Counted from the stretch's first letter, positions 1 to 12,170 are shown. The stretch: DNA of 64,000 bases from Theropithecus gelada (GCF_003255815.1 NC_037682.1:50617131-50681130); one strand, 5' to 3'. Program-made: numbers and translations. Notes: generated by a model from the sequence alone, not told the origin.

Positions 1-330
1 GTACACTTTATAGAAAGCATGGTGCTGGCATCTGCTTCTGCTGAGGCCATCTGCTTCTCCTGAAGCTCGCAATCATGGCAGAAGGCATTGGAGAAAGCCA
101 GCATGTCATATGGCAAGAGTGGGAGCAACAGAGCGAGTAGGGAGAGTCCTTAACTTTTAAACAACCAGATCTCACATTAAGTGAGCAAGAACTCACTTAT
201 CACCAAGAGGCTGTTGTAAGACCATTCATAAGGGATCTGCCCCTATGATCCAATCAGTTCCCACCATGCCCCACCTCCAACATTGGGAATCACATATCAG
301 TGTTAAATTTATCATAGGTACAACCGTGTC
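1..330 (-). mobile_element. MLT1-like MaLR LTR, old, minus orientation
   Basis: The segment carries the conserved MaLR LTR landmarks read on the minus strand: an AATCATGGCAGAAGG-like box, an AACCAGATCTCAC-like box, and a CCCCTATGATCCAATCA box. It starts at or before the window edge. Subfamily and exact right border are not certain. Confidence 0.6.
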
Positions 331-1066
331 CCAGTAATGAGTGAAATTTTGAGTGAAGTACATGTTACAGAAATATGTGCACTGAAGATGTTGAATTAAT
401 TTAAGGGGGAAATTTTCCATAGTAGCCACATCAAAACAGCAGATACATTGTGGAGACTCTGAAATTTTAAGGTAGGCAATATCAGCATTAGAAAAGTTTG
501 AGCTTCATGTTTGCCCTTCTTTTGACTTCAGCATTTTGACTATATTGACAGCTCATTCAGAGTTCCCTACCCCTGTCATAGTTTCTTGATTGTCTACCAT
601 ATCCCTTTAACAGGAGGAAATTTATATTCTAAAATCCATTCTCTTTTAAGCAGAAAATTTCTAATCCTAGAAGGATGATTTTTTAGGTGTTTGTTTAGTC
701 TAAGATAAAATTTTGCCCATTGAACATGCGGTCATTTCTCTTTGGTAAATTAGGCTTATGGTAAAATTTGGATAATATATAGTCACCTGGCCCTATTTCA
801 CCAGGTTAAATTACACAAGACTGACTAGCTTCTTGTGGTGGTGCAATTATAGGTCTTTTCTACCAGTCTATAGATAAGGAGTAGAAAACCTTTATCTGTT
901 ATAATACTCTGGCTAATGAGTTGCTGAGAACAGGACCCAACCATGTAGTTATATAGGAGTATAATTTGCAGAAGGATGACTAACCATCCATTAAAAAATT
1001 TTGTTCCCTTTCATTTTTTAGATACAGAGAAGTAGGAATTATACAATATTTTAATTTTTTTTTCAG
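1..1066 (+). other. CYP2R1: CYP2R1 intron 2 (partial)
   Basis: Intronic sequence before exon 3. The first 330 bases or so are an old LTR, listed separately. From about 330 to 1060 I see no gene or recognisable repeat, only AT-rich sequence ending in the exon 3 polypyrimidine tract. Confidence 0.7.
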
Positions 1067-1699
1067 GCCTACTCAATTCCAGATATGGCCAAGGATGGGT
1101 CGATCACAGGCGATTAGCTGTAAACAGCTTTCGATATTTTGGATATGGCCAAAAGTCTTTTGAATCTAAAATCTTGGAAGAAACCAAATTTTTCACTGAT
1201 GCTATTGAAACTTACAAAGGTAGACCTTTTGACTTTAAACAATTAATAACGAATGCTGTTTCAAACATAACCAATCTGATCATTTTTGGAGAACGATTCA
1301 CTTATGAAGACACCGATTTTCAGCACATGATTGAGTTATTTAGTGAAAATGTGGAACTAGCTGCCAGTGCCTCGGTCTTCTTGTATAATGCCTTTCCATG
1401 GATTGGCATCCTGCCTTTTGGAAAACATCAACAGCTGTTTAGAAATGCATCTGTGGTCTATGATTTTCTCTCCAGACTCATTGAAAAAGCTTCAGTCAAC
1501 AGAAAGCCTCAGCTACCTCAGCATTTTGTTGATGCTTATTTTGATGAGATGGATCAAGGTAAAAATGACCCATCATCTACTTTCTCCAAAGAAAACCTAA
1601 TTTTCTCAGTGGGTGAACTCATCATTGCTGGAACTGAAACTACAACCAATGTGCTACGGTGGGCGATTCTTTTCATGGCCCTTTATCCTAATATTCAAG
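1067..1699 (+). CDS. CYP2R1: CYP2R1 exon 3 (vitamin D 25-hydroxylase, I-helix part)
   Basis: CYP2R1 is a microsomal cytochrome P450 that hydroxylates vitamin D at C25, the first activation step. This exon follows a pyrimidine-rich tract and AG (1065-1066) and ends before a GT donor at 1700. It begins with the last two bases of a Gly codon, about residue 123 of 501. The C-helix W-x-x-x-R heme contact is visible near the start. The I-helix oxygen-activation motif A-G-T-E-T-T is at 1627-1644. The frame is open for all 633 bases. With exons 4 and 5 the coding total is 1139 bases, which leaves 367 for exons 1-2 outside the window and fits a 501-residue protein without indels. Compared with human CYP2R1 as I recall it, there are a few substitutions: Gln for Arg near residue 131, Thr for Asn, Ser for Ala and Phe for Leu. 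Identification is by direct protein similarity. Confidence 0.96.
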
Positions 1700-2273
1700 G
1701 TGAGGATTCTCTTGATGATCTCAGGGTCTATCCTTACATGTAGGGTTCATACATGTTTTTGAGTCTTAGCCATGCACAATACATTTTCTTTAGGAACTCC
1801 TGCTATGCCAGCCAAGGATAGAAATATTTAATAGCTACAAAAAAGAGTTTTCAAATCTATTATCTCAATTCATGTAAAAAAAATCTCTGAAAGAGGTCTT
1901 ATTATGCTTATGTTATAAATGAGAAAAAACGCTGTATCTGCAAGTGGCAGAGCTGGAACCTGAACTCTGATAGAATTTAAAAAACTAATTTTATGTTTTA
2001 CTATTTTTCTTACTCCAATTCTAGGTTTGTTTGATGTTTATTCTTATTACTTATGTCTTTCACAATAGAGCTACCCAGAGCACTGGGTACTATTAGTACA
2101 AGATATATAGCATATATTTCAACAGAATGCCCAGATAATAAAAAATCTGAATCTGGATGTATCTGTATCCTATTGGCTTGTTATTGGTTATCATTTATTT
2201 TATTCCAGAGGGAAATAACTTTAGCTATAATTCTAAGAATTGCATAATAACTTGAATACTTTTTCTCTGACAG
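1700..2273 (+). other. CYP2R1: CYP2R1 intron 3
   Basis: A 574-base intron with GT and AG ends. About 1885-1975 resembles a decayed MIR on the minus strand (GCAAGTGGCAGAGCTGGAACC-type core). Nothing else is recognised. Confidence 0.75.
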
Positions 2274-2603
2274 GACAAGTTCAGAAAGAGATTGATTTAA
2301 TTATGGGCCCCAATGGGAAGCCTTCTTGGGACGACAAATTCAAAATGCCTTATACTGAGGCAGTTTTGCATGAAGTTTTGAGATTCTGTAATATAGTTCC
2401 ATTAGGGATTTTCCATGCAACCTCTGAAGATGCAGTTGTACGTGGTTATTCCATTCCTAAAGGCACAACAGTAATTACAAATCTTTATTCTGTACACTTT
2501 GATGAAAAGTACTGGAGAGACCCAGAAGTGTTCCATCCTGAGCGATTTCTGGACAGCAGTGGATATTTTGCCAAGAAGGAAGCTTTGGTTCCTTTTTCCC
2601 TAG
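2274..2603 (+). CDS. CYP2R1: CYP2R1 exon 4 (K-helix and PERF region)
   Basis: This 330-base exon lies between the acceptor AG at 2272-2273 and the donor GTAAGAG at 2604. Its first two bases complete the Gly codon split with exon 3, giving ...NIQ-G-QVQKE. It contains the K-helix E-x-x-R motif (E-V-L-R, 2372-2383) and the P-E-R-F motif (2537-2548), which together lock the heme-binding fold of P450s. It ends in F-S-L plus one base of the Gly that opens the heme loop. A Phe codon stands in D-D-K-F-K where I recall Cys in human. Nothing in the exon breaks the frame. Residues are about 334-444. Confidence 0.96.
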
Positions 2604-3420
2604 GTAAGAGAACTTTCACAGGGGCGTAACTTTAGAATAAAGGATAATGATAATTCATTAGATATAGCATCTTAATCTGAAGCATCCTCTTGTAGAATTA
2701 AATATCCCAATTCTAAAAACACAGAACTGATTCTTACAGGAGAGAATGATTTAATTGGAAGTAATTAACACCTGTTTCTGCTTAATATAAGCCTTAATTT
2801 ATCAACTATAGATGGACTTTTGAGAACCCCTGGCTTCTTCTAAAACTGTTTTTGCCTCTGGCTTTTTCGCCCATAATCAAAACTTGTGGAATGAGAAGCC
2901 AGTAACCCAGAGAGGGAAAAGATACAGTCACTTAAGTAAAACTAGAATCTCACTATCTTGGCTTCTGGTTATTGTATTTCATCTTCAACTAGGAAAATAT
3001 TGCTGCTTCTGTGAAAAGGTACAAAAGACCCATGGAAAATGGACTAGAAACTCTTCCCCTTCATTGGGGAAGAACACACTTAGTTGAAATGAAGCGGACT
3101 TTTCTTGAGCAAAATGTCTCACCTCAAATTAGATCTTTTGTGGCATATCTTAGGCTCTGTTGCAGCATGGGAGGGAAGTGGGAGATGGAACTAAAGTCTT
3201 ACAAAAGTCCATGGTCTGACAAAAGGAGGTAAATGTATGGGTTCTAGGAGCTGAAGTGTCAAATCCTATTCTTTGAGATTTAAGAGAATCCTTTAATAAA
3301 CATAATTCCCTCTTACTTTCTTTAAGTTCCAGATTTCCTGAATGACACCCAAATATTAGACATTAATTTTGGTAAAGACTGTGGGTTTAAAAAATTATTA
3401 TATCTGCTTTTTCTGTTTAG
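2604..3420 (+). other. CYP2R1: CYP2R1 intron 4
   Basis: An 817-base intron between the GTAAGAG donor and the TTTAG acceptor. I see no repeat or RNA gene in it. Short open frames here are chance. Confidence 0.75.
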
Positions 3421-3596
3421 GGAGAAGACATTGTCTTGGAGAACAGTTGGCTCGGATGGAAATGTTCTTGTTTTTCACAGCATTGCTTCAGAGGTTTCAT
3501 TTGCATTTTCCATATGAACTAGTTCCAGATCTGAAGCCGAGGTTAGGCATGACATTGCAGCCCCAACCCTACCTCATCTGTGCTGAAAGACGCTGA
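3421..3596 (+). CDS. CYP2R1: CYP2R1 exon 5, C-terminus with heme-ligand Cys
   Basis: This is the last coding exon, starting straight after the acceptor tttctgtttag. It reads G-R-R-H-C-L-G-E. The Cys codon at 3432-3434 is the axial heme thiolate ligand, residue 448 by counting, which agrees with human numbering. The frame ends ...I-C-A-E-R-R and TGA at 3594-3596. Gln replaces His after G-E, and Tyr replaces His in F-P-Y-E-L, relative to the human protein as I recall it. The heme loop is intact, so the enzyme should be active. The gene converges on PDE3B, whose stop lies about 8.6 kb further right on the other strand. Confidence 0.97.
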
Positions 3597-3705
3597 AAGT
3601 GCCTGGATGTTTTCGGGAGCAAGGATGTATATTTGCCTTATCCCTGAACTTGGTTTAATCAAATCAATGTGTGTATTAGAATAAAAGTCACAGCATCATA
3701 AAGCC
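3597..3705 (+). other. CYP2R1: CYP2R1 3' UTR with AATAAA signal
   Basis: A short 3' UTR follows the stop codon. A canonical AATAAA lies at 3680-3685, about 85 bases after the stop, so cleavage is expected around 3700. The end given here is an estimate. Longer 3' ends using later signals cannot be excluded. Confidence 0.6.
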
Positions 3706-6700
3706 AAATGAACACAGATGTGTCTTAAAATAGTACTGGAGCAGAAACAAGCACTAGTCATGATTGCTTTTCAAGATTTTATGACTTCTGGGGTAAAATT
3801 CTCTGTTGAGAGACACAAAGGTGCAAATGATGGGTGTTGCTTAAAATGCTAAGAAGAGTCATGGATGCCCTAAGCAGAGCATCTTGTTTAGTAGCAGGTA
3901 CTTTTATCCCTTCCTGACTTCATCTGGCTTCTGTCCTGGGGGGCCTTGGTTCCAGAAACCAGCTCCCTTCTGATCAGGTATTGTCATTAATGAACTGTGT
4001 GGTACCAGTCCAGTTTAATAGAGGACTACAGAAGAAATTAAAACCCAAATAAATGAGTTTGGACTTTAGAGGTATTTTAGATATGGTGGGAGATTGTAGA
4101 AGAAATATGTATTTAATGTAGAGCCTGCCAGTGCTTTTGTATCTTACTCCCTGCTCTGTCTTCATAAGAACTGTGTCACTCTTCTTATAAATGAGGGTCT
4201 GTGTGACCCTGAGTGTCCACCTTCATAGCAGCAGTTAAGTAGATAGGACATTACAATAATATATTTAAAATTTAAAATGATACATGGTTGTTGAATCTTT
4301 GTTGGCACATTTTCCCTGGCACCACTTCTTTCTAAAACTAATCACAAGGATTAAAGATTGAATTCACTTATATCTTTTAGAGGTCTCTAGGCATTTCCAT
4401 GGGTTAGTGTTATTTTTCTAAAGATAATTATATTCAAATCCAAAAACATGCTCTAGAGATAAGGGTAACTGTGTAAACTGGGACACTTGAGAGTGAATGG
4501 GGTCCTCCTATTCATAGTTATATCAGGACAACAAGAGTAAATTGTGACTGCCCTAAACAAACTGGAATGTATATTGACCCATTTATAGCTATTTTTACAT
4601 CATCATTTCTTATAAAGTTGTGAAATTATGGGTACATGCTCTTGTAACATGGCTCATGAATAGTTGTAGCCTCAGAGTCAGCGCACACAACAATGACTTC
4701 TATTAAGAATATGGATTTAACCTTAGTTTGGACTTACCTGTTGAACAGTTTCAAGTTTGTGTGTTATACATCAGGAGTCTGCATCTTGGATATATTCAGA
4801 TGTTTCCAGTTGCAAGGGGAAGAAAATCCTTGCAAGTTCACTTAAATAATAAAAGGGAAATTTGGAGGAAGGGTGGAAGTTTTAGGGTCCATATGGCTTA
4901 GATGTTACATGGTGTAATCAAAGATTCTGCTTCTTCCCACTTCTCAATTTTGCCTTCCAGATGATACCAGCTTTATCTTAAGGCTAGCTCATGGAGTACA
5001 TGTGCTTTGCCCACCTCCATACAGAGAAAGCAAGCTTAGATCGTTTCTGGGAGAGCAAGGGAATTTTTTAAATGCCCCCAGAAAACTGTTTTTTGTGTCC
5101 TATAGGTTCTGAGTTATGTGCCCATCCATTAATTTAAAACTATGGTTTGTGAGTGTAATTATGGTTCACTTAGCCTGAACATATGCCTGACTACTAGAAG
5201 TAGTCATGGAGTTGGCTTCTTCCAAAATACATGTGCTACATATGGGTGGTATAGTTATCTAAACAAAACTAGGGCTAATTATGAAGAGAAGAGGAACTAT
5301 AAGTCAGAAGACCAACTATAGTGTCTGCCTCACTTGCTAAGCCAAGCAACTTTCCAACCTACCTTCCTGAATCTTTCTGTAATTATTTTATTTTGGTTTT
5401 TCAGAGATAGTTGTCTAGGCTGGTCTTGAACTCTTGGGCTCAAGCAGTCCTCTAAGCTCGGCTTCCCAAAGTGCTGGGATTACAGGCATGAGCCACCACA
5501 CCCAGCCCCAACCTTCCTGAATCTTGACAAACGTATTCAGGTTGCTCCTTAATCTTTGCTCGCTCTTTGACATAGCAAATCTGTCATCCCAGGGTCTCCT
5601 ACTTACTGTCATATCTGCTATAAGAGCCTAAGTTGAACTTTAAGGTGGTTTTACTGGGTAAAACAACTTAGTGAACTGAAGTAGATTATAATAAAAGTTG
5701 AGGAGGCTTTCTTTTGCTTTTGAGTACTACCACTACTGCTGCTAGTACAATTTAGGAACTCCATAAATCTATGCAGAATGAAGATCATGCTATTTTCACA
5801 GGTTAATTGTCAAGCCAGACAAATTATAAAAGATGTAGCTTCATCAACTTTTAAAGGTAGAAGAACCTTAACTTCACTTAATGTGCTCATTTTATAGCCA
5901 AGGAAATAGAGGTTTACACAGGGGAAGTGAATTCTCTAGATCACGGCAGAGGCATGCCTTATTTCATTCCATATTCCTTTTATTCACACCCAATAATTTA
6001 TCTTACACTTTACAATTTATAAGGCTGTTTTTCATTATACTTTCAACTTGATTATTTGGAACCAGTTAGCTGTGGTAAAAATAAAATGCTACACTTTTGG
6101 AAAAATATAAATTAACATGAATTAGTAAGTAATCCATACTGGAAAAATCTGTTTTTTGAAATTACATTGTAACAGATACGTTGGATCTGTGCAATAAGGA
6201 TGCCTTCTCTCTTATCAGTTAGTGCTAAGCTACTGATTCAAATGTTAGAGATCTAATTTCTGATTCAACAAGTGAGCACGCTTGTTTTTTCTCACCTATC
6301 ACTGAAATAACCATTAAGGATAGAAAATGGAATAAAGGCATTGAGAATACGGGTGGAGGGCAATGTTAGTGGATCAGATACTTTGAAATTTTAGGAGATG
6401 GAAGGTGAATGGAAAAATATAGAAAACCACAAACAAAACCATGCATAGACGAAGCCAGAGGTGGAGATGGGAGCCCATTCTTCATGGGATAGCTATGGAG
6501 AAAATCAGTACATAAGGAGAGAAGTAGGTAAGGATAACTTTTTCTAAAAGTGGAAAGAAATCAAGCAGATTTACTGGGATAAACAGCTGAACAATTTGCC
6601 CCGTCTCATTTTCTCCTCCTGTTTGTGCAGTTGTAGAATTTGCCTCCAAGTGCTGAAATAAGTATAAATAAGTTTGGGTTCCTATGCCAAGGAGATGGTG

Positions 6701-7290
6701 GTGCTCCTACCTGGAATTGGTGCCCTACATTGAGGGCTCCCTAATTTTGTCTGCTTTAAACGGTAAGTTCTCTAGCGCCTAAACTGTTAATCAGGTGTGA
6801 GGACAAGTTTCAGTGAACCAAGTGATGACTGGGGAAACATCAACAAAAGGACTAGCTTTGAGCATTGAATAAATTTAAGTATAGAACTAAGACAATGGTG
6901 GCATAAATGTGACAATACTATCTGTTTTATACTCATAAAAATAATGCATCTAAAAAAAATGAGAAGAGGAGAAATGGTAGAACACAGAATAAGTTCTTTG
7001 CTTCATATAGTTAGAATTCAAAAGATATAGTTTAAAAGTGACAAGTAGTAGACGTTTAAGAATATTTAACAGTACAAGAGTAAAGGATAATATTGCCTTA
7101 AATTGGGTAGTGGGAGATAGAGAAGAATATGTACAAGCTAATTTTTTAATTTATAGATGAGAAGCAGATACTATAAAGAAATGGGGTCCAAAGATAGTAT
7201 AACTATTGCCACTGAATCAAAGATACACACTTTCTTAAACGTCATAATTAAAATGAGTTTTTAAGAAAAGAGCAAATAATATGAAGAATT
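3706..7290. other. Intergenic spacer between CYP2R1 and PDE3B, left part
   Basis: No gene is seen. One Alu fragment lies at about 5390-5508. About 4800-5130 looks like an old interspersed repeat (starts with a TTCCAGTTGCAAGGGG motif and contains GTGCCCATCCATTAA), but I cannot name the family. The rest is AT-rich without visible structure. Confidence 0.6.
5390..5508 (-). mobile_element. Alu monomer fragment
   Basis: Minus-strand Alu left-arm sequence: CCCAAAGTGCTGGGATTACAGG followed by GCCACCACACCCAGCC, the reverse complement of the Alu 5' end. It is diverged and truncated. Confidence 0.85.
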
Positions 7291-7639
7291 AAGTCCTTAC
7301 AGTCACATGAATAAATATAAATGAATTATAGTACTTAGAATTACAAAGTGCACCTCACCTATCAAAATAAATCTCACCTATCAAAAAGGTGTTCATATAA
7401 TATAGCATTGAATTTGATTTCAGACCAAATCCAATGCTATATTATTGTTGTATAGAAGAGATACTTAAAACATAGGTTAAAGGTTAAAAATAAAAGGACG
7501 GTTAAAGACATGCCAGGAAATACAAATAAAAAGAAAGCAGGAGTCATGATCTTAATAAAACAAGGCAGAATTCAAGTCAGAAAACATAAGACAAAAAAGT
7601 GCACTTTGTAATTGTAAGTACTATAATTCATAAGGACTT
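7291..7639. repeat. Nested inverted repeats, origin unknown
   Basis: Outer arms at 7321-7353 and 7599-7631 are reverse complements over 33 bases with one mismatch. The match resumes further out, 7291-7299 against 7631-7639, after a left-side insertion of about 21 bases. Inside lies a second hairpin: arms 7397-7416 and 7426-7445, 20 bases with one mismatch, around a 9-base loop. The right part (about 7500-7640) vaguely resembles old L1 coding sequence. No named foldback element was recognised. Confidence 0.7.
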
Positions 7640-7737
7640 TATAACAGTTATAATACCACACCAAATAACAACTTTCATAAGGCAGAAATTATAAGACATG
7701 CAAAAACAAATAGGTAGAAGTACCTTAATACTGAGAG

Positions 7738-7839
7738 CCATGTTACCCAGGTTGGTCTCGAACTCTTGAGCTTAAGAGATCTACCCACCTTGGCCTCCCA
7801 AAGTGCTGGGATTACAGTGTGAGCCACCACACCCAGCCA
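7738..7839 (-). mobile_element. Alu fragment
   Basis: Minus-strand Alu left-arm remnant: GGTTGGTCTCGAACTCTTGAG, then CCCAAAGTGCTGGGATTACAG, then the CACCACACCCAGCC end. About 100 bases remain. Confidence 0.85.
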
Positions 7840-8364
7840 AGGATAAGGAATTTTTCTGTGTAGTGATATGGCGAGATGTCCAGGATAATGAAACAAAGAT
7901 ACAGAATGCAGCAGTGTTAGCAAGCAAAAAGGGCTCATTGTCAATGTACCAGAAGCCAATACTATGACACAGTTTTTGAGAAAAGCTTGATACTCAAAGT
8001 AGACTTCCAACTATTTGCTGTTGACTCCCAGATCCATACTTGTAGCCCATATCACTTTTCTGAATTCCATACCTACACTGAAATACACTTGGTTGTCTCA
8101 AGCCTCTTAATCTCACTTTGCTCTAATCTGAATTCGTCTCTTCACTCTCTAACACATCCAAAATCAATTCCTCTGATATACCCTAACTCAGTGAATGATA
8201 TTGACAGCTGTCTAAATCTGAAATCTGGGAGCCACCTTTAATCTTTCTTATCCCCATACCAACTCCATATTAAATCATAACTCTGTTCATGTCGCTGTGG
8301 TCCACAATCTATTCCAGTCAATATCGCCAAGCACTCCCTATGTCTAAATCTTGCTCTGCCATTC

Positions 8365-8802
8365 TGTCAAAAGACAAAATTAACAACAAATTGTTACAGA
8401 TGTAATTGGCTTTTATTCTAGATTCATGTATCAGGTAACTTGCATTCTACAAAATAGAATGAAATTCCCACTGGGTAATGGCAGAACAGTGGGTTTTGTA
8501 AGGATGGGAACAAGGAAACAGAATAATAGAAAAATAAAAACTGATCAGTTATCACTAGGTTACTTCAGATTATGTCTTCTTTGTACAGGTTAAAGCAGCG
8601 GGGACTTCCTTGATTATGCTCAGATAGACTGGAATCTCCTGTTTTGAGAAAAAACTAGTCTGGGGATCAATGTATTTCCTTAAAGTTTCAGTTTGATTGT
8701 GTGGCATTTAGTATCAATGACTCCATTTTGCTTTGGTCTGGTCTACTGGGGCCTAGGTGCAGGAACTCAGTCCAAAACAATAGTTTTAAACCATTCAAAA
8801 TA
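8365..8802. mobile_element. Unidentified LTR-like repeat inserted in L2
   Basis: This stretch separates the two L2 blocks together with the adjoining Tigger-type element. It contains GACTCCATTTTGCTTTGGTCTGG, cut here to TCCATTTTGCTTTGGTCT, a motif I associate with retroviral LTRs. I cannot name the family or orientation. Confidence 0.3.
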
Positions 8803-9003
8803 CAGTTGACCCTTGAACAACATGGGTTTGAACTCCATGGGTCCACTTATATGTGGAGTTTTTCAGTAAATATAGTTGGCCCTGTATTGGCAGGTTCTGC
8901 ATCCGCAACTAAATGCAGATGAAAATATAGTATTAGTGGGATGCGTAACCCTCGTATAGAGAGGGCCAACTTTTTGTATCTGCGGGTTCCACAGGGTTGA
9001 CTG
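8803..9003 (+). mobile_element. TcMar-Tigger-type non-autonomous DNA transposon (MER8-like)
   Basis: A 201-base element with imperfect terminal inverted repeats: CAGTTGACCCTTGAACAAC at the left, and GGGTTCCACAGGGTTGACTG at the right. A TA precedes the left end and TG follows the right, consistent with a decayed TA target duplication. The family name is from memory; the inverted ends are seen directly. Confidence 0.7.
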
Positions 9004-9503
9004 TGAGACTTGAATATGTGACAATTTTTATAGCTGAGGAGGTCCTAGAACCAATCCCCCACATGTAACAAAGGACAACTGAAGTATGCTATTTGATCCT
9101 CGTAAAATGTAAATCTAATCATGTTATTCTTCCGATTGAAACTTTTTCATTGTTTCCCATTTCCTTTAGGAATAAAGTTTAAAGTGGCACGTCATGTTTT
9201 ACAAGGCCCTTCATTAACCACCATCTCTCTACCACTCCCTCTTCTTGTGCTCTATCTTCCAGCCACCCTAAATCTCTTTGGCTCATCCAGTGTAGGGATG
9301 CTTTCTCTTCTGGCCTCTGTACATGCTGTTATTCTCTCTCTACAAGCTGTCATTTCTGAGCTAACTCTTAATTCTTCAGTTCTGAGCTTAAAAGTCACAT
9401 TCCTTTGAGAAGTGATGCATCTCTGCTCCACCTGCCACTCCTATCCCCTACACACTAGAAGAGCTTATATTAATCTGGCAATTATAATGAAGGAACCAGA
9501 GTT

Positions 9504-10385
9504 GTATCTATTCATCTCCTTTGTGAAGTTTGTTTCTATGAGATGATGCAATCTAGATACAGGGAATTTCTGATGACTTAAGTAAGCCAGAAACTCCAGG
9601 TTTCTTGTAAAATAAGTAGAAAAAGCCAATAGCACCAACAAAGTAAGTAATGAAATAACAGCAGGAAACAGCTTTCAAATCATGAAATAATTTCTAAAAG
9701 TACTTTTATGGAGAAAAATGTGTCAGTAGATACATATATACAGCACTAAAAGAATATTTCTAATACCAGTGGCTTTAAAAATAGAAGATTTATGATGAAA
9801 ATTATTTTAACAAGAAATTAATCTGATTCAGTAGCAGTCAAAATAAGATCTGTAATATGGCTTATGGCAATTTCTCAAGTAAGATTTCATCTAATAGTAT
9901 GGTGTGCATTTAATATACTCTCACATTCTTTCTTACACGTATGAATTTTTAAGTTTCAGCTCGGGAGTGATACTTTTTTGGGTTTCTTTAGGCTAGTTAT
10001 TTTGATGTATGTCAATTACTTAGCAAGGGTTAAATAATCTAAGGACTATATTATGTAAAAATGAGTTCCCAATAGTAATTGGATTTATAATTAAATCCAG
10101 TAAATCCAGTATTTGTAATTAAAAATGCTGCTTTTGAGAAAATAACATAAACTAAAAATATATATATATATATATATATAACCCAATAAAAGACAGTATG
10201 GAAATGTGATTGAATCTCAATATGCATGCTTGCACATGTACGAATTTATACACATACACTTGTATGTATTCTGCAGGAGAGGAAGTAATAACAGAAATAC
10301 ACGTAAACATGATGGAAAATGTACTCTAGAGAAATATAAGGACAGGATATATACATTTTAAGTGCAAATAATTATCAGTTAAAAT
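9504..10385. other. Intergenic spacer next to the PDE3B 3' end
   Basis: No gene or clear repeat apart from a (TA)n tract at about 10156-10181. The PDE3B 3' UTR could extend into this stretch, because the true polyadenylation site was not determined. Confidence 0.5.
10155..10182. repeat. (TA)n microsatellite
   Basis: About 13 uninterrupted TA units. Confidence 0.9.
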
Positions 10386-12170
10386 TTTATTAATCAGTAA
10401 TAAGTGGTGGGACTGGTTTACAAATAGTGTGTGGCAATGGTAACAAAAGTGGCAGCAAGGAACTCAGCACTCAACATGTCTAATAAATAAAGCTTAGTGA
10501 TTAAATATTGATACTGTGAAGGATCAAAAATTCTAACACTTCCAGAGATCTTAAATTGGTATCTTTCAGATAAGCCAAATATTCTAGATAAGTAAGAAAC
10601 TGCATGCCAATACCATATTCTAAAGGAATTACCTTGGAAAATTAATGGTTTCACTGTGTGCAAAATTGCATGAATCCAAAATATGATATGGTCTCCAATA
10701 ATAATAGAAGATATTAGCCTACCATTTTGCCATCATTTTGGCTGGTCTTTATATCTTCAAATGTATTTCACAAGTAGGGTACATATCCACACACTGGCAA
10801 GTTTACAAAACATTGTAAATATGGTCCATTTTCTTGTGATTATTTTGATAATATGGTTATTTAATAATGTACTTTTGTATGAAATGATTTATTAACATAT
10901 TTAGATTTTTTATATGAAAAATAAGTATTCCAATTCTTTACTTGATCTCAGAAATCAGTCTTGCAGTTGGGCTTCAGAAATAATAAGTAGTGATAGGTCA
11001 TTTCTGTCATGTAGTCTTGAGGCAGAGGGAAATTAACAGAAAGATGAACATCAGTTTGAGAGTAAACAAATGACAACTAAGATATGGATCTAAAGATAAC
11101 CACATATTCCAATTATTTATTCAATGTACGTGTCCTTTAGGGCTCACTATATTCCTTTTTTCTTTATCTTTAATGAGATTAGTTTCATTTGATTTTGCAT
11201 TAAGGCAAAAGACAGACATCTCCTTTTCTTTGGTTTTAATTAGTTTCAAATTCATCTAAGAAGAGAAAATGTTGCTCATTTCATAAAAGGTGAACCTTGG
11301 TATTACGGCAAATTTTTTTTCTTCTGACAAATCTGTGCTGTGTTTATATTAACTAAATCTTTAAAAATACAAATCCTGAGCTAGAGTAAAAATAACAATT
11401 TTGACTAAAGAATAAATCCCTTCATTGTTAAGCCTAAACAGCTTTAAAATTCAGCCATGGAACATAAAGAAGGTAAGACTGGAATTCAAACTTCTGATGT
11501 CCATGGCAAACCTGAATACTCTCAGCAGAAATAAAACACACATAGTAGATAATACACAATAGTAAAAAGCATCAGAAATTGATGCACCTGGATTTTGTTA
11601 AATGTAACAAAGGTCACTCAGTCCTTCATGGATAAACCTAGCTGGGAGAATAGAACTTAACAGTGTATTGCATTGAGAAGAAAACCCTCAGAAAGGCAAC
11701 ACTGGATGCATTTTTAGACAGGCATAGACTTTTTTCCAAAACATTCAAAGACATAAAAGACACATTGGGAAATACAATATGAATCTATTTTCATAAAAGC
11801 GAAAGTTCTGGCCACTTTGGTAACTGAAATAAGTCACTTGAGTTTTTAGTTATAGCTGACCCCCAATGAAAAATAAGAGCTCACTACCCAGCAAAGCAGC
11901 ATTATGACAAAGTATTCATACAATAGTGAAGGATTTAAGTAAGGGCTCTGCAATATGGGTCAACACGGATGGTATTCTTGGTTTAAGAATAGTTTTCTAG
12001 TTCCTGTGAAAGTGCATAGGAGTGGGAAACTGCCAGCAGAGCAAGGATCCTCTCACAGTATTAAGGCTTGTCCATGTGGGAATGGTCAGTTGAGAGTCAG
12101 CCGGTGGACACTAGGCAATGATTTCTGCCCCTGGGCACAGCCCTCTGGGCTTCTTCAATATGACTTTCTT
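10386..12170 (-). other. PDE3B: PDE3B 3' UTR (left end uncertain)
   Basis: The sequence beyond the PDE3B stop on the minus strand contains no recognised repeat, as expected for a UTR. Minus-strand AATAAA signals lie at 11116-11121, 10888-10893 and 10386-10391. The last would give a UTR of about 1.8 kb. Which is used cannot be told from the sequence. Confidence 0.4.

Larger units (their letters stand above)
7990..9500 (+). mobile_element. Old L2 (LINE-2) remnant, interrupted
   Basis: Two blocks, about 7990-8360 and 9090-9410, resemble successive parts of L2 in plus orientation. Examples are TGGGAGCCACCTTTAATCTTT in the first, and the TTTACAAGGCCCTTCATTAAC block in the second. They are split by about 440 bases of unidentified repeat and a Tigger-type element. 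The open frame at 9121-9408 belongs to this remnant and is not a gene. Confidence 0.5.

Noticed and set aside
1174..1743. Reading CYP2R1 exon 3 through to 1743 as one frame
   Set aside because: The frame past 1699 is intron; GT at 1700 and the phase of exon 4 fix the exon end.
9121..9408. 95-codon open frame in the intergenic region
   Set aside because: It coincides with an L2-like block and lacks any recognisable protein domain.
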